A stretch of 64,000 nucleotides of DNA, taken from the NCBI RefSeq assembly GCF_017377505.1, contig NZ_JAFREN010000001.1, forward strand, positions 62,001-126,000, given 5' to 3'. Made by a program: the position numbers and the translations under genes. The notes under the pieces are model-generated. The model ran no database searches and had not been told where the DNA came from. It was given only the letters and a program-made list of their open reading frames with translations. Numbering within the stretch: position 1 is the first letter of the stretch; each line of letters starts with the position of its first letter. Below, piece by piece: positions 17,934-28,577 of the stretch. This DNA is from Enterococcus sp. DIV0212c. GTDB taxonomy: Bacteria > Bacillota > Bacilli > Lactobacillales > Enterococcaceae.

Positions 17934-18299
17934 ATGATGTTTTTGCAAATCATCCCATTATTATTAATAGCGGTCTTTACGTTTAGCTCTATTTTCAACG
18001 CTGTTAAAGTGATTGTTCAAGTAAAAAAAGGAAATTTAGATGAACTGGAGAAAAAAATCATTTTAGATTCTTTGGTTTATACCATGATTACCATTTTGAT
18101 TTTACACCTAATTCAGTTGGTGTTAGGAATCGTAGCTAATCTTAGCCCGTATAAATTTCATTACCGACCAATCATTTCCAGTGGTATTCCCTTCAATAGT
18201 GTGATAAGTAACTCACCTGTACATTTTGAAGCTATCATTTTCGATTGTCTTGTTTTTTCATTTATTTACTTTCTTAAAAAAAGAAAATATAGGGATTAA
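17934..18299 (+). CDS. Small membrane protein paired with HTH regulator
   Basis: 121 residues with three or four hydrophobic segments (IIPLLLIAVFTFSSIF, MITILILHLIQLVLGI, ahead of a basic KKRKYRD tail). No catalytic motif seen. It follows directly on the HTH gene, with GGAGG inside the end of that gene as RBS. Small HTH/multi-helix membrane pairs are common in Firmicutes, some acting in signalling or immunity, but I cannot assign a role. Confidence 0.7.
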   Translation: MMFLQIIPLLLIAVFTFSSIFNAVKVIVQVKKGNLDELEKKIILDSLVYTMITILILHLIQLVLGIVANLSPYKFHYRPIISSGIPFNSVISNSPVHFEAIIFDCLVFSFIYFLKKRKYRD

Positions 18300-18323
18300 G
18301 GAATAAGCATTTTATTCCTTAGT
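18297..18323. terminator. Bidirectional terminator
   Basis: TAAGGAATAA and TTATTCCTTA form a perfect stem between the converging membrane-protein and DUF1033 genes. Confidence 0.7.
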
Positions 18324-18332
18324 CTCTATATT

Positions 18333-18698
18333 TTATACAAGACTACTCTTACAACATTTTGGTTTCACACAATCATTATGGCGTTCATGAAAATCATCGC
18401 CGCTTTCAAAGGTAACTGCTTGAAGATCTTTCAGCAACGCTAGTCCTTTATATTGTTGCAGATCCTCATCACATTCGTCACACCAACGTTCATCACCGTC
18501 AGTCCAAAAAGCAGCTAGATAATTGACTTTTGTATTTATGTATTCATAGGTTGAAGAGAGTTCTTGCCATTTTTTTATGTAGTAACGTTCTGCGTCTTCC
18601 AAACAATCAAATGTTTTATTTTCTTCGATATCTTCTTGCCAGTCTTCAAAAAACCACCAAGGCTCATTATCGCCGTACATGGTAACAACTTGGTACAT
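18333..18698 (-). CDS. DUF1033 family protein
   Basis: 121 residues; the N-terminus MYQVVTMYGDNEPWWFFEDW is characteristic of the DUF1033 family of lactic acid bacteria. It is acidic and rich in Trp, with a CDEC pair and a C-terminal CCKSSLV. No transmembrane segment. GGAGTG is the probable RBS. Function unknown. Confidence 0.8.
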   Translation of the reverse strand: MYQVVTMYGDNEPWWFFEDWQEDIEENKTFDCLEDAERYYIKKWQELSSTYEYINTKVNYLAAFWTDGDERWCDECDEDLQQYKGLALLKDLQAVTFESGDDFHERHNDCVKPKCCKSSLV

Positions 18699-18862
18699 CG
18701 ATCGATCACTCCAATTCTTTATACAAGAGCTATTCTAGTCACTTAGTATAAAACTTTCAACTTAACTGCTTGTGAAATAGTTTTTGTTTAAACGTTCATT
18801 ATTTTTATTTTACCATAACTCTTATGTAACAAAAGAAGAAAATTGATTTTCTATTTATTTCA

Positions 18863-18891
18863 TTGCGTATAGAAAAGGCATTTGCTAAAAT
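18863..18891 (+). promoter_or_regulatory. Promoter of the 130-residue membrane protein gene
   Basis: TTGCGT (18863-18868), 17 bp, TAAAAT (18886-18891) with an upstream TGC. Its position rules out an ATG-like start upstream of 18923. Confidence 0.7.
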
Positions 18892-18922
18892 ATGGAAAGA
18901 ACAGAAAGGAACGTTTGTTAAT

Positions 18923-19315
18923 ATGAAAAAACCTGTATTTTGGAACTCAATTGCTATTTATTTACTCTTATATAATAATATTTTACTCATTATTTCATTA
19001 ATCATGGCGTTAAAAGCTGTGGTTGAAGGAAACGGAACGTTTGGATCGGATGTTTGGTATCAGATTTTTGTTTTCCTTATTTATATCATTGTGATTGCTG
19101 GATTAATGACAGGTGGAAAAAAAGGTTATCTATTATCCATACTCTTCATTCCATTTATTTTTATCATGTACTTTTATCCGCCGATGATTGTTAGCATGTT
19201 TCCTAAAATGATTATGTTAGCCTTTCGTGTGGTTGAATTGGTTTCAATGGTTTATCTCGTTGTTTCACCAGAATCAAGAGCTTATTTCCGTAACTGTAAT
19301 CAAAAAAGCGAGTAG
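18923..19315 (+). CDS. Uncharacterised multi-helix membrane protein
   Basis: 130 residues from ATG 18923, preceded by AAAGGA. An in-frame upstream start exists but would lie inside the promoter. Four hydrophobic segments (IAIYLLLYNNILLIISLIMA, IFVFLIYIIVIAGLM, LLSILFIPFIFIMYF, LAFRVVELVSMVYLVV). No family recognised and no catalytic residues evident. Monocistronic, with its own terminator. Confidence 0.75.
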   Translation: MKKPVFWNSIAIYLLLYNNILLIISLIMALKAVVEGNGTFGSDVWYQIFVFLIYIIVIAGLMTGGKKGYLLSILFIPFIFIMYFYPPMIVSMFPKMIMLAFRVVELVSMVYLVVSPESRAYFRNCNQKSE

Positions 19316-19337
19316 GAAAAAATCCTACTCGTTTTTA
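19308..19337 (+). terminator. Terminator after the membrane protein gene
   Basis: CGAGTAGGA and TCCTACTCG form a perfect stem followed by TTTTTATTTT; the left arm covers the stop codon region. Confidence 0.88.
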
Positions 19338-19381
19338 TTTTAGAATTTTTGAACTAAAACTAACTCCTAGCTCAAGTTTTT

Positions 19382-20521
<1,140 letters not shown>

Positions 20522-20666
20522 TCAATTTAGATTCTGAACTCATCTACGATTTGAAGGTCGTAACTTTTCAGTGATACTTATTATACTAGTATTTTGGAAG
20601 AAGTAAAGGTATTAAGAGGAAACAACGGGAACCTTAGTAAATTTTTCTACAGTTTAACATTAAAAA

Positions 20667-20703
20667 AATAAGACTAGACCTTTTCGATCTTGTCTTATTT
20701 TAA
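20667..20703 (-). terminator. Terminator after the DUF1831 gene
   Basis: On the minus strand AAATAAGACAAGATC pairs with GGTCTAGTCTTATTT and a T-run follows. Confidence 0.85.
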
Positions 20704-20713
20704 GATTTACAAA

Positions 20714-21055
20714 CTAAACTTTCTCCAACACACCACGACTAATCATCCCATCCATCAAGAAATAGAACTTTTCTTGACTCATTGCATGAGACTCATTTTT
20801 GAAAATATTCATCGATTTTAAACCATTAGCAGTTGTTACTGACATTTTCAACGTTTTCAAATCTTCAGCGATCGTGATTTTTAATTTAAAGCCTTCTTTA
20901 CTTTGGGGTGTTGCATCCAACGGACGGATCAATTGAAAGTTACCTGAATTTGTTTCAGTGAAGCCGTTATCTTTTAATGTGTATTTTTTTGCTTGCTCAT
21001 TTACTTTATAAAATACTGTACAACCTTCTACTGTTGCTTTTTCTTTAAATGCCAT
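20714..21055 (-). CDS. DUF1831 family protein
   Basis: 113 residues, starting MAFKEKATVEGCTVFYKVNE. It is a small soluble protein of the DUF1831 family, commonly found next to cysteine desulfurase/mnmA in Lactobacillales. RBS AGAGGTGG. Placement between the desulfurase and mnmA suggests a link to tRNA thiolation, but this is only guilt by association. Confidence 0.82.
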   Translation of the reverse strand: MAFKEKATVEGCTVFYKVNEQAKKYTLKDNGFTETNSGNFQLIRPLDATPQSKEGFKLKITIAEDLKTLKMSVTTANGLKSMNIFKNESHAMSQEKFYFLMDGMISRGVLEKV

Positions 21056-21137
21056 TTTTCCACCTCTTTATTTATTGTCTCTTTTATTATAGTAGTTACG
21101 CTTTCTTTTTGCTAGTTCTAATTGTTTTTTCTTTCGC

Positions 21138-22283
21138 TTATTGCTTTATCTTTTGAATTGTTTCAATCAAGATCGTCACAAATCGTTGGATTTGTTCTTC
21201 ATCATTGCCTAAGCCAAAACTGATTCTGACTGATTCTTTAATAGCTGGATGATTCTTGTCATACATTGCTTCTAACACATGAGACGGTTCTACCGTTCCT
21301 GCCGTACAAGCTGAGCCTGTTGAAATTGCAATACCTTGAAGATCTAAATGCATTAATAATAAATCACTTGATACATCTGGAAACCATATATTTAAAATAT
21401 GAGCCAGTTTATTTTCAGGATTGCCGTTGATTTGATACTCAACTTCTGCTTGATCCAATTGAGCTAAGATCATTTGTTGGAAATTATTGTACTTTTCATG
21501 TCTCTTTTCTTTTTCAGCATTAGTCAAAAGTTCAACTGCTTTACCCATTCCAGCAATACCAGCTAGATTTTCAGTTCCTGCTCGACGTTTTTCTTCCTGT
21601 TCTCCCCCATGCAAAAATGCAGGCAAAGAAATCCCATCATTTTTATATAAAAAGCCAACGCCCTTTGGTCCATTGATTTTATGAGCCGAAATACTTAATA
21701 AATCAATTCCAACTTCATGAGGTAAAATCTGTTCAGAACCATACGCTTGGACAGCATCTGTATGAAAAACTGCTTGATGATTTTTTAACAAGGCACCTAT
21801 TTCTTTGATCGGCAACAGATTTCCAATTTCATTATTGCCATACATCACAGAAACTAATATTGTATCTTCACGCAATGATTTCTCAACATCGCCAACATCA
21901 AGCGTCCCTTTTTCATTAACTGGTAAGTAAGTTACTTCAAATCCCATACCTTCCAGATATTTCATCGTCTCCAAAACAGCCGGATGTTCGATTGCGGTTG
22001 TAATTAAATGCATTCCTTGATCTTTTTTGGAAAGAGCCGTTGCAATGATTGCTGTATTATCGCCTTCTGTACCGCCGCTATTGAATATGATTTCATGTGG
22101 ATTAACGTGCAAACTTGCTGCAATCACTTGTCTAATATCTTCCAACTTTCGATGGGCTTGTCTACCGAATGTATGGATACTGGAAGGATTGCCAAAAGTA
22201 TTCGCCATTTCATCTGCCATTATCTCAATAACCGCTGGATGCGTTGGCGTTGTTGCTGCATGATCTAAATAAATGGATTCCAC
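21138..22283 (-). CDS. Cysteine desulfurase (NifS/IscS-like)
   Basis: About 381 residues from GTG 22283, preceded by AAAGGA; an in-frame TTG at 22301 overlaps the RBS and is rejected. PLP enzyme that removes sulfur from cysteine as a protein persulfide. Seen: the start MESIYLDHAATTPTHP, the PLP-lysine segment SISAHKINGPKG, and the persulfide loop cysteine in STGSACTAGT. As the nearest sulfur source to mnmA it probably serves tRNA thiolation (a YrvO-like role) rather than bulk Fe-S assembly. Confidence 0.9.
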   Translation of the reverse strand: MESIYLDHAATTPTHPAVIEIMADEMANTFGNPSSIHTFGRQAHRKLEDIRQVIAASLHVNPHEIIFNSGGTEGDNTAIIATALSKKDQGMHLITTAIEHPAVLETMKYLEGMGFEVTYLPVNEKGTLDVGDVEKSLREDTILVSVMYGNNEIGNLLPIKEIGALLKNHQAVFHTDAVQAYGSEQILPHEVGIDLLSISAHKINGPKGVGFLYKNDGISLPAFLHGGEQEEKRRAGTENLAGIAGMGKAVELLTNAEKEKRHEKYNNFQQMILAQLDQAEVEYQINGNPENKLAHILNIWFPDVSSDLLLMHLDLQGIAISTGSACTAGTVEPSHVLEAMYDKNHPAIKESVRISFGLGNDEEQIQRFVTILIETIQKIKQ

Positions 22284-22356
22284 TAAACTCGTCCTTTCCA
22301 AATCATTTATATTGGAACTAGTTTACCATAACTAGAAGTGTTCCTCAAAGAATGAC

Positions 22357-23256
22357 TTATTTATTTACAAAACGTTTTTCTTTTCGATAAGTATAAATAT
22401 TTCCATATGTGAAAACTGCGATCGCCAACCAAATAAAGCCAAATGCAATAAATTGATCCATCGAGTAAGGCTCGTGAAATAAGAAAATAGCACACAATAA
22501 CATTAATGTCGGATTGATGTATTGGATAAAGCCGAGAATAATATACGAAATCCGTTTCGCTGCCTCAGCAAATAGCAACAGTGGAATAGCTGTCACGATT
22601 CCAGCACCCATCAATAAAAGATTCGTTGATACTTCATAAGTCATAAAGCCTTGTTTTGAAAAACCAAACAGATAAATCAATGCAACAGGCAAAATAACCA
22701 ATGTTTCAATCGTCAAACCTGTATGTGAGCTGACTGAAACACCTTTTTTGATTAAACCATAAATACTAAACGAAAATGCCATAATTAAAGAAGCCACAGG
22801 AATGACGCCTGTTTGAATAGTCAGAAGAATTACACCTGTTAACGCCAATCCACAAGCAATCATCCCAAAACGACTTAATCGCTCTTTTAAAACAAGTGTT
22901 GCCAGTAAAACATTTACCAAAGGATTCATATAATAACCTAAACTAGCTTCCGTCACATGACCTTGGCTAACTGTATAAATAAAGGTAAACCAATTAATAG
23001 AAATTAAGATAGATGCACAAATAATAGCAGTTAATTTTCTTTTATTTTTAAAGACACTCTTTACTTCAGTTAAAAACGCTGACCATTTCCCAGTCACTAA
23101 AATATAAATAATCATAAATAAAAATGACCAAACGATTCGGTAACACAAGATATCTAAAGGATCGACTGTTGGCAATAATTTCCAATATAAAGGAATGATC
23201 CCCCAAAATATATATGCTATAAAACCTAAGATAATACCTTTTTTCTGTTCTTCCAT
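22357..23256 (-). CDS. rarD: RarD-type EamA (DMT) transporter
   Basis: 299 residues with about ten hydrophobic helices and two EamA repeats. The N-terminus KGIILGFIAYIFWGIIPLYW and the segment LGYYMNPLVNVLLATLVLKE are typical of RarD. RBS AGGAGGG precedes the ATG. The family name comes from an E. coli chloramphenicol phenotype; the substrate is unknown. Hairpin-forming sequence of unclear role lies upstream at about 23300-23360. Confidence 0.85.
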   Translation of the reverse strand: MEEQKKGIILGFIAYIFWGIIPLYWKLLPTVDPLDILCYRIVWSFLFMIIYILVTGKWSAFLTEVKSVFKNKRKLTAIICASILISINWFTFIYTVSQGHVTEASLGYYMNPLVNVLLATLVLKERLSRFGMIACGLALTGVILLTIQTGVIPVASLIMAFSFSIYGLIKKGVSVSSHTGLTIETLVILPVALIYLFGFSKQGFMTYEVSTNLLLMGAGIVTAIPLLLFAEAAKRISYIILGFIQYINPTLMLLCAIFLFHEPYSMDQFIAFGFIWLAIAVFTYGNIYTYRKEKRFVNK

Positions 23257-23398
23257 AAGTCCCTCCTAAATATAAACGCACAATGGGCTCGTTCAGTTCC
23301 TTTAAAAACAGGAAAACTGCAGATGATATGCTTTATCTCAGCACAGTTCCAGTTTTTTTCAAGAACTTACCCGTGAAGCTAAACAACTAGTTAAAAAA

Positions 23399-23428
23399 GA
23401 AGTCCAGCCGATTCGGCTGCTGGACTTC
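23399..23428 (-). terminator. Terminator after the prs-like gene
   Basis: GAAGTCCAGC and GCTGGACTTC form a perfect 10-bp stem; on the minus strand it is followed by TTTTTT. Confidence 0.92.
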
Positions 23429-23454
23429 CTTACTTAACAATACATAAAATTAAA

Positions 23455-24420
23455 TTATTTTTCTTCTAAACGAAACAAAGGACTCATCGGTGTGTTTTCA
23501 TGGATTCGTTTCACTGCTTCACCCATCAACTCAGCACAAGAAACGATATTTAGCGCTTCTGGTTTGCGATCGTCAGAAATAAAGACTGAATCAGTTACAC
23601 AAATTTGTTCGATCGGAGATTCATCTAAAGTCGCCTTAGCTCCTTTTGAAAGTAAACCGTGAGACGCACAAGCATAAATACTTTTTGCACCATTTTCTTT
23701 TAAAATTTCTGCAGCTGTAGCCAGTGTTCCACCTGTATTTAAAATATCATCTACTAAAATGCAAGTCTTCCCTTTGACTTCCCCAATAACATAACCTGAA
23801 CGTACACCATCAACCTCATCTTGATCAACGATTGCTAATGTTGCATCTAGATATTCAGACAAGCTTCTTGCTCGCTGCACACCACTATTTTTAGGTGAGA
23901 CTACAACGATATCTTCTCCAACTAATTGTTGCTGACGATAATTATGAGCAAATAGCGGCATCGTGAATAAATTATCTACAGGAATATCAAAGAAGCCTTG
24001 AACTTGAACTGTGTGTAAATCAAGTGTTAATACGCGTGTTGCACCTGCTTCTTCTAATAAATTAGCAACTAATTTTGCAGTGATCGGTTCTCTTGGTTTG
24101 GCTGTTCGATCTTGTCTGGCATACCCATAGTAAGGCAATACCACATTGATTGTTTTGGCGCTTGCTCGTTTTAATGCATCAATCATGATCAACAATTCCA
24201 TTAAATTATCATTCACTGGAAGGTTGGTCGATTGAACAAGAAAAACATGGTCCCCGCGAATACTCTCTTCAATATTGATTTGAATCTCTCCATCACTAAA
24301 TTGGCGCACCGTACTTTTTCCCAGTTCAGTCCCGACAACTTTAGCAATTTTCTCTGCTAAAGGGCGATTGGCATTCAAACTAAAGATTCGTAATGTTTTA
24401 TCCTGGTATTTTTGGGTCAT
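23455..24420 (-). CDS. prs: Ribose-phosphate pyrophosphokinase, second-type paralogue
   Basis: 321 residues. It makes PRPP from ribose-5-phosphate and ATP. Present: the ATP flexible-loop segment [20 protein letters not shown] and [18 protein letters not shown]. The PRPP-binding loop reads [16 protein letters not shown] rather than the usual VDDxxDTAGT. This departure is seen in the second Prs copy that many streptococci and enterococci carry, so a canonical prs probably lies elsewhere. RBS GGAGG precedes the ATG. Confidence 0.88.
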   Translation of the reverse strand: MTQKYQDKTLRIFSLNANRPLAEKIAKVVGTELGKSTVRQFSDGEIQINIEESIRGDHVFLVQSTNLPVNDNLMELLIMIDALKRASAKTINVVLPYYGYARQDRTAKPREPITAKLVANLLEEAGATRVLTLDLHTVQVQGFFDIPVDNLFTMPLFAHNYRQQQLVGEDIVVVSPKNSGVQRARSLSEYLDATLAIVDQDEVDGVRSGYVIGEVKGKTCILVDDILNTGGTLATAAEILKENGAKSIYACASHGLLSKGAKATLDESPIEQICVTDSVFISDDRKPEALNIVSCAELMGEAVKRIHENTPMSPLFRLEEK

Positions 24421-24663
24421 GATTTCCTCCGTGATCTAGATATTTTCTTTTCTTATACTTGAAAACTTCATTTTCTATTTTAACATTGATTCATTAAAAA
24501 ATCATGGATCTTTTTCTTTCTTGTGACAAATGTTTGAAATTCTAACGACTTTTAATAGAAAAAAATGTGTGCTTACAAAATTGTTCGTGAAATCCATTAG
24601 GATCAGCTTGCTTTTAGATAGGTAGTGAGTAAAAATAGAAATTAAATAGGAGGTGATCGACTC

Positions 24664-25836
24664 ATGCATCACAAAAAACACCATAAAAAAAGTAATCCTT
24701 GGGTACCTGCAGTAGTTATTTTGCTTTTAATCGTTCTTGTCGGATTGGAATCCTATCTGTTATTTTTTTACGATCATGCAAATCCTGCTACTAAAGAAAC
24801 GGTTCAGACAAAGATCGAAACGCCAGCTCTTACACATGATGCACAACAAGCAGATAATTTTAATCAAGAAGTCCCTCCTTCTTCTGATTTTGCTAAACAA
24901 ATAAACCAAAAACTAGAGGATAAACGGTTTATCGGAACTGCTTTAGTGATTCAAAATGGACAAATCATTCTCCAAAAAGGCTTTGGTTATGCAAATTTTG
25001 CTAAAAGTCAGCCAAATACTTATCAGTCACTTTTTCAAATTGGCTCCATTCAAAAAGCTTTGACAGCCGCGCTTGTGTTACAGCAAGTTCAAGCTCAAAA
25101 GCTTTCACTAGATGATACATTGAATCGGTTTTACCCAAGTGTCCAAGACAGTCAAAAAATAACGATCCGGCAATTACTTTCAATGAATTCAGGATTATAT
25201 CAAAAAATTAAACCTAATATTATGATGTCTGACGATGCTTTTCTTCAATTTGCGATCTCTAATGCAACAATGAGTACTTATGGTCAATATAAATATGATG
25301 CAATCAACTACTATCTTTTAGTTGGGATTTTAGAACAATTAACAGGAACATCTTATTGCACCTTATTTAATCAGACCTTTATTCAAAAACTACATTTAAA
25401 TCACACTTTATTTTATAGTGATTTCTTAAACTCAAATGAAAGAACATACGCATATGAAAGAGTCGAAGGTAAAGATTACGGTTCAGAAATTGCCGATAAA
25501 CCATTACTTTTCAAACAAGAAATTGGTACTGGCAGCGTTGGCATGACTGTTGGTGATCTATATATATTTTTCTCAACACTTTTGTCAGGAAACATCGTTG
25601 ACAAAGACACACTCAATTCACTATGGACACCTGAAACACAAGAAAATTATACTGGTGGTATTTATAATTATAAAAACTATATTCGCGGTCACGGAGTCGA
25701 AGAAGGTTTTGAACCAAATGCTTATATTTCAAAAGATAAACAAAATGCAGTGCTCCTATTTACAAATCAAAATCCTAAAAATCAAACCTATACGGCGCTT
25801 GGTAAAGAAATATTTGATTTGTTAGGTTCCTATTAA
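24664..25836 (+). CDS. Membrane-anchored serine hydrolase, beta-lactamase/PBP4* family
   Basis: 390 residues. A His/Lys-rich N-terminus precedes a single transmembrane helix (VPAVVILLLIVLVGLESYLL), so the domain is extracellular. The nucleophile motif is S128-I-Q-K131. The second motif, normally YxN, reads Y211-D-A before INYYLL, so the usual Asn is missing. GTGSVGMT and RGHGVEEGF fill the C-terminal part. A class C-like esterase/D,D-peptidase role at the wall is likely; the altered motif makes the reaction uncertain. RBS TAGGAGGTGA. Terminator downstream. Confidence 0.82.
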   Translation: MHHKKHHKKSNPWVPAVVILLLIVLVGLESYLLFFYDHANPATKETVQTKIETPALTHDAQQADNFNQEVPPSSDFAKQINQKLEDKRFIGTALVIQNGQIILQKGFGYANFAKSQPNTYQSLFQIGSIQKALTAALVLQQVQAQKLSLDDTLNRFYPSVQDSQKITIRQLLSMNSGLYQKIKPNIMMSDDAFLQFAISNATMSTYGQYKYDAINYYLLVGILEQLTGTSYCTLFNQTFIQKLHLNHTLFYSDFLNSNERTYAYERVEGKDYGSEIADKPLLFKQEIGTGSVGMTVGDLYIFFSTLLSGNIVDKDTLNSLWTPETQENYTGGIYNYKNYIRGHGVEEGFEPNAYISKDKQNAVLLFTNQNPKNQTYTALGKEIFDLLGSY

Positions 25837-25856
25837 AAATAAATAATTACAACACA

Positions 25857-25900
25857 AAAGGCTAAGATATAACTCTGATAGTTGTATCTTAGCCTTTTTT
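25857..25900 (+). terminator. Terminator after the serine hydrolase gene
   Basis: AAAAGGCTAAGATA and TATCTTAGCCTTTT form a near-perfect stem ending in a T-run. Confidence 0.92.
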
Positions 25901-25906
25901 CACGTA

Positions 25907-25982
25907 TTTTTAGGCAAACCTAAAAAATGGATTGATTTTAATTTTGTTTTATCATATACTAATTTTAAGGCAAACCTAAAAA
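25907..25982 (+). promoter_or_regulatory. efa promoter flanked by two metal-regulator (EfaR/MntR-like) boxes
   Basis: Box 1 TTTTTAGG-CAAA-CCTAAAAA (25907-25926) is a perfect inverted repeat. Box 2 TTTTAAGG-CAAA-CCTAAAAA (25963-25982) has one mismatch. Between them lies a promoter, TTGATT (25932-25937), 17 bp, TATACT (25955-25960). Such TTAGG/CCTAA sites are bound by DtxR-family manganese repressors; EfaR is the known regulator of efaCBA in E. faecalis. Confidence 0.85.
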
Positions 25983-25994
25983 GGAGGTTTTTTC

Positions 25995-26750
25995 ATGTCT
26001 ATAAATAATAATAATCTTACAATCAAACATTTAACTGTTAGTTATCAAGGCCACAAAGCCTTAAACGATATTTCTCTACAAATACCTGCAGGAAAAATCA
26101 CTGGTATCATCGGTCCTAACGGTGCAGGAAAATCCACATTTCTAAAAGGACTTCTAGGATTAATCAAAACAGATTCCAGAACTGTTTTGGCTGGTGAACA
26201 ATCGATCGATACTCAAAAGAAACGCATCGCTTATGTAGAACAACGCAGTGCATTAGACCTTTCTTTTCCGATTAATGTTATGGAAGTCGTTCTTTTAGGG
26301 ACCTACCCCAAATTAGGACTTATGAAACGCCCTAAAAAAGAGGAAAAAGAACAAGCATTAACAGCACTTAAAACGGTTCAGCTAGAAGAATTTGCCAAAC
26401 GTCAAATTGGTGAATTATCTGGTGGACAACTGCAACGGGTATTTATCGCTCGGGTCCTTGCCCAAGAAGCGGATATTATCATTTTGGATGAACCTTTCGT
26501 AGGCATCGACATGACCAGTGAAAAAGTGATTATGGATATTCTAAAACAACTAAAAGAAGCTGGAAAAACAATTTTGATCGTTCATCATGATCTGCACAAG
26601 GTTGCTCATTACTTTGATGATGTGATCATCCTAAAGAAACAATTGATTGCTTGTGGTCCTGTTGCAACAACATTTACGAACAAAAATATTCAATTAGCTT
26701 ATGGTGAAACAATGGGTGACATCATTATTAAAGGAGTGGCTGACGCATGA
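25995..26750 (+). CDS. efaC: Manganese ABC transporter ATP-binding protein
   Basis: 251 residues. Walker A GPNGAGKSTF, signature LSGGQLQRVFIAR, Walker B IIILDEPFVGID, H-loop VHHD. First gene of a three-gene operon, with AAGGAGG before the ATG and a 4-nt overlap with the permease gene. It energises Mn2+ (possibly Zn2+) import with EfaB and EfaA. Placed directly behind the paired metal-regulator boxes, so it should be repressed when manganese is plentiful. Confidence 0.9.
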   Translation: MSINNNNLTIKHLTVSYQGHKALNDISLQIPAGKITGIIGPNGAGKSTFLKGLLGLIKTDSRTVLAGEQSIDTQKKRIAYVEQRSALDLSFPINVMEVVLLGTYPKLGLMKRPKKEEKEQALTALKTVQLEEFAKRQIGELSGGQLQRVFIARVLAQEADIIILDEPFVGIDMTSEKVIMDILKQLKEAGKTILIVHHDLHKVAHYFDDVIILKKQLIACGPVATTFTNKNIQLAYGETMGDIIIKGVADA

Positions 26751-27604
26751 TTGCAAATTTTATTGATGGTTTGATTCGGTACCAGTTTTTACAAAACGCT
26801 TTGATTACTTCGATCATTGTTGGTTTGGTTTCAGGAATCATTGGCTCATTTATCGTTTTACGGGGAATGTCTTTGATGGGAGATGCGATTTCACATGCAG
26901 TCTTGCCTGGCGTGGCAGCTTCTTATATGTTTGGTGTCAATTATATCTTTGGTGCTTCGATATTTGGTATCTTGGCGGCCTTATTGATCGGCTTTATTAC
27001 ACAAAAAAGTCAGTTAAAAAATGATACTGCGATTGGTGTGGTTTTTAGTTCATTTTTCGCTTTAGGAATCATTATGATCTCTTTCGCAAAAAGCTCGACC
27101 GATCTTTATCACATTCTCTTTGGAAATGTTTTAGCTGTTCGTGACTCTGATATTTTGATTACTGCAATTGTTGGAATCATTGTTTTGATCTTTGTTGGTC
27201 TTTTTTATAAAGAATTACAAATTACCTCTTTTGATCCAACAATGGCGCAAGCTTATGGGCTTAATGTTCAGTTTTTCCATTATGCTTTGATGTTCTTACT
27301 AACTTTAGTTGCTGTTTCATCTTTACAAACCGTTGGAACGATTTTAGTGATTGCTATGTTGATCACCCCAGCAGCTACTGCTTATCTATTAACAAATCAC
27401 TTACCTACCATGATCACTTTAGCTTCCCTTTTTGGAATATTAAGTTCGATCATCGGTTTATTCTTTAGCTATTCTTATAACTTAGCGTCAGGCGCTACTA
27501 TTGTTTTAACTGCTGCAGCCTTTTTCATTTTAGCATTTCTATTTTCACCTAAAAAAGGACTATTTTTTGTCAATAAACAGAAAACGGAGGAACCGACATT
27601 ATGA
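26747..27604 (+). CDS. efaB: Manganese ABC transporter permease
   Basis: 285 residues with about eight hydrophobic helices and the ABC-3 family segment [22 protein letters not shown] that contacts the ATPase. ATG overlaps efaC; its stop overlaps efaA (ATGA). It forms the membrane channel of the EfaCBA importer. Confidence 0.9.
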   Translation: MIANFIDGLIRYQFLQNALITSIIVGLVSGIIGSFIVLRGMSLMGDAISHAVLPGVAASYMFGVNYIFGASIFGILAALLIGFITQKSQLKNDTAIGVVFSSFFALGIIMISFAKSSTDLYHILFGNVLAVRDSDILITAIVGIIVLIFVGLFYKELQITSFDPTMAQAYGLNVQFFHYALMFLLTLVAVSSLQTVGTILVIAMLITPAATAYLLTNHLPTMITLASLFGILSSIIGLFFSYSYNLASGATIVLTAAAFFILAFLFSPKKGLFFVNKQKTEEPTL

Positions 27605-28530
27605 GAAAAAAAATACTTATTATCACAGCTTTAGCTAGTTTATTTCTGCTAGCTGCCTGCCAATCAAAATCAGAAAACAATGCAGATAAAGATAAAATCA
27701 ATGTCGTTGCTACCAACTCGATTCTTGCCGATATGGTCGATAATGTTGGGAAAGATTTAGTCAACTTACACAGCATTGTCCCAGTTGGCACCGATCCACA
27801 TGAGTATGAACCTTTACCAGAAGATGTTGCCAAAGCGTCAGAAGCAGATGTTTTATTCTTCAATGGATTGAATTTAGAAACTGGCGGAAACGGCTGGTTC
27901 AGTAAGTTGATGGAAACTGCCAAGAAAAAAGAAGATCAAGATTACTTCTCCGTAAGTAAAAAAGTTGAACCAATGTACTTAACAAGTGCCGGTCAAGAAA
28001 ATGAACAAGATCCTCACGCATGGCTAGACATTCAAAATGGGATCATGTATGTAGAATCTATCAGAGATACTTTAAGTGAAAAAGATCCAAAAAACAAAGA
28101 AACTTATGAAAAAAATGCAAAAGAATATATCGAAAAGCTTGCTGCTTTAGACAAAGAAGCCAAAGAAAAATTTGCAGATATTCCAGAAAACAAAAAACTC
28201 TTAGTTACTAGTGAAGGTGCCTTTAAATATTTCTCTAAAGCTTATGGATTAACCGCTGCTTACATCTGGGAAATCAATACAGAAAGTCAAGGAACACCTG
28301 ATCAAATGAAACAAATTATTGATCAGATTCACAAAACAAAAGTTCCAGCACTATTCGTTGAAACAAGTGTAGATAAACGTAGCATGGAAAGAGTCTCAAA
28401 AGAAACTAATTTACCAATTTATAGCACAATTTTTACTGATTCTATTGCTAAAAAAGGTGAAGATGGCGATAGTTATTATGCCATGATGAAATGGAATTTA
28501 GATAAGATCCACGATGGATTGATGAAATAA
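27601..28530 (+). CDS. efaA: Manganese-binding lipoprotein EfaA
   Basis: 309 residues. Lipoprotein signal ending in the lipobox LLAAC. Cluster A-1 metal ligands are visible: His in GTDPHEYEP, His in DPHAWLD, Glu in TSEGAFKYF, and Asp in IFTDSIAK. The His/His/Glu/Asp set is that of Mn-type PsaA/EfaA proteins rather than four-His zinc types. EfaA is a known surface antigen and virulence-associated protein of E. faecalis. A shared terminator follows. Confidence 0.92.
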   Translation: MRKKILIITALASLFLLAACQSKSENNADKDKINVVATNSILADMVDNVGKDLVNLHSIVPVGTDPHEYEPLPEDVAKASEADVLFFNGLNLETGGNGWFSKLMETAKKKEDQDYFSVSKKVEPMYLTSAGQENEQDPHAWLDIQNGIMYVESIRDTLSEKDPKNKETYEKNAKEYIEKLAALDKEAKEKFADIPENKKLLVTSEGAFKYFSKAYGLTAAYIWEINTESQGTPDQMKQIIDQIHKTKVPALFVETSVDKRSMERVSKETNLPIYSTIFTDSIAKKGEDGDSYYAMMKWNLDKIHDGLMK

Positions 28531-28534
28531 ATAA

Positions 28535-28577
28535 AAACAGCTTCTGACATTTCAAAAAATGCCAGAAGCTGTTTTTT
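28535..28577. terminator. Bidirectional terminator between efaA and the ABC-F gene
   Basis: AACAGCTTCTGACATTT and AATGCCAGAAGCTGTT form a long stem with T-runs on both strands; the minus-strand side overlaps the ABC-F stop codon. Confidence 0.88.

Noticed and set aside
23290..23365. Possible riboswitch or attenuator upstream of rarD
   Set aside because: The complementary segments are imperfect and no known core or clear T-run ordering was found.
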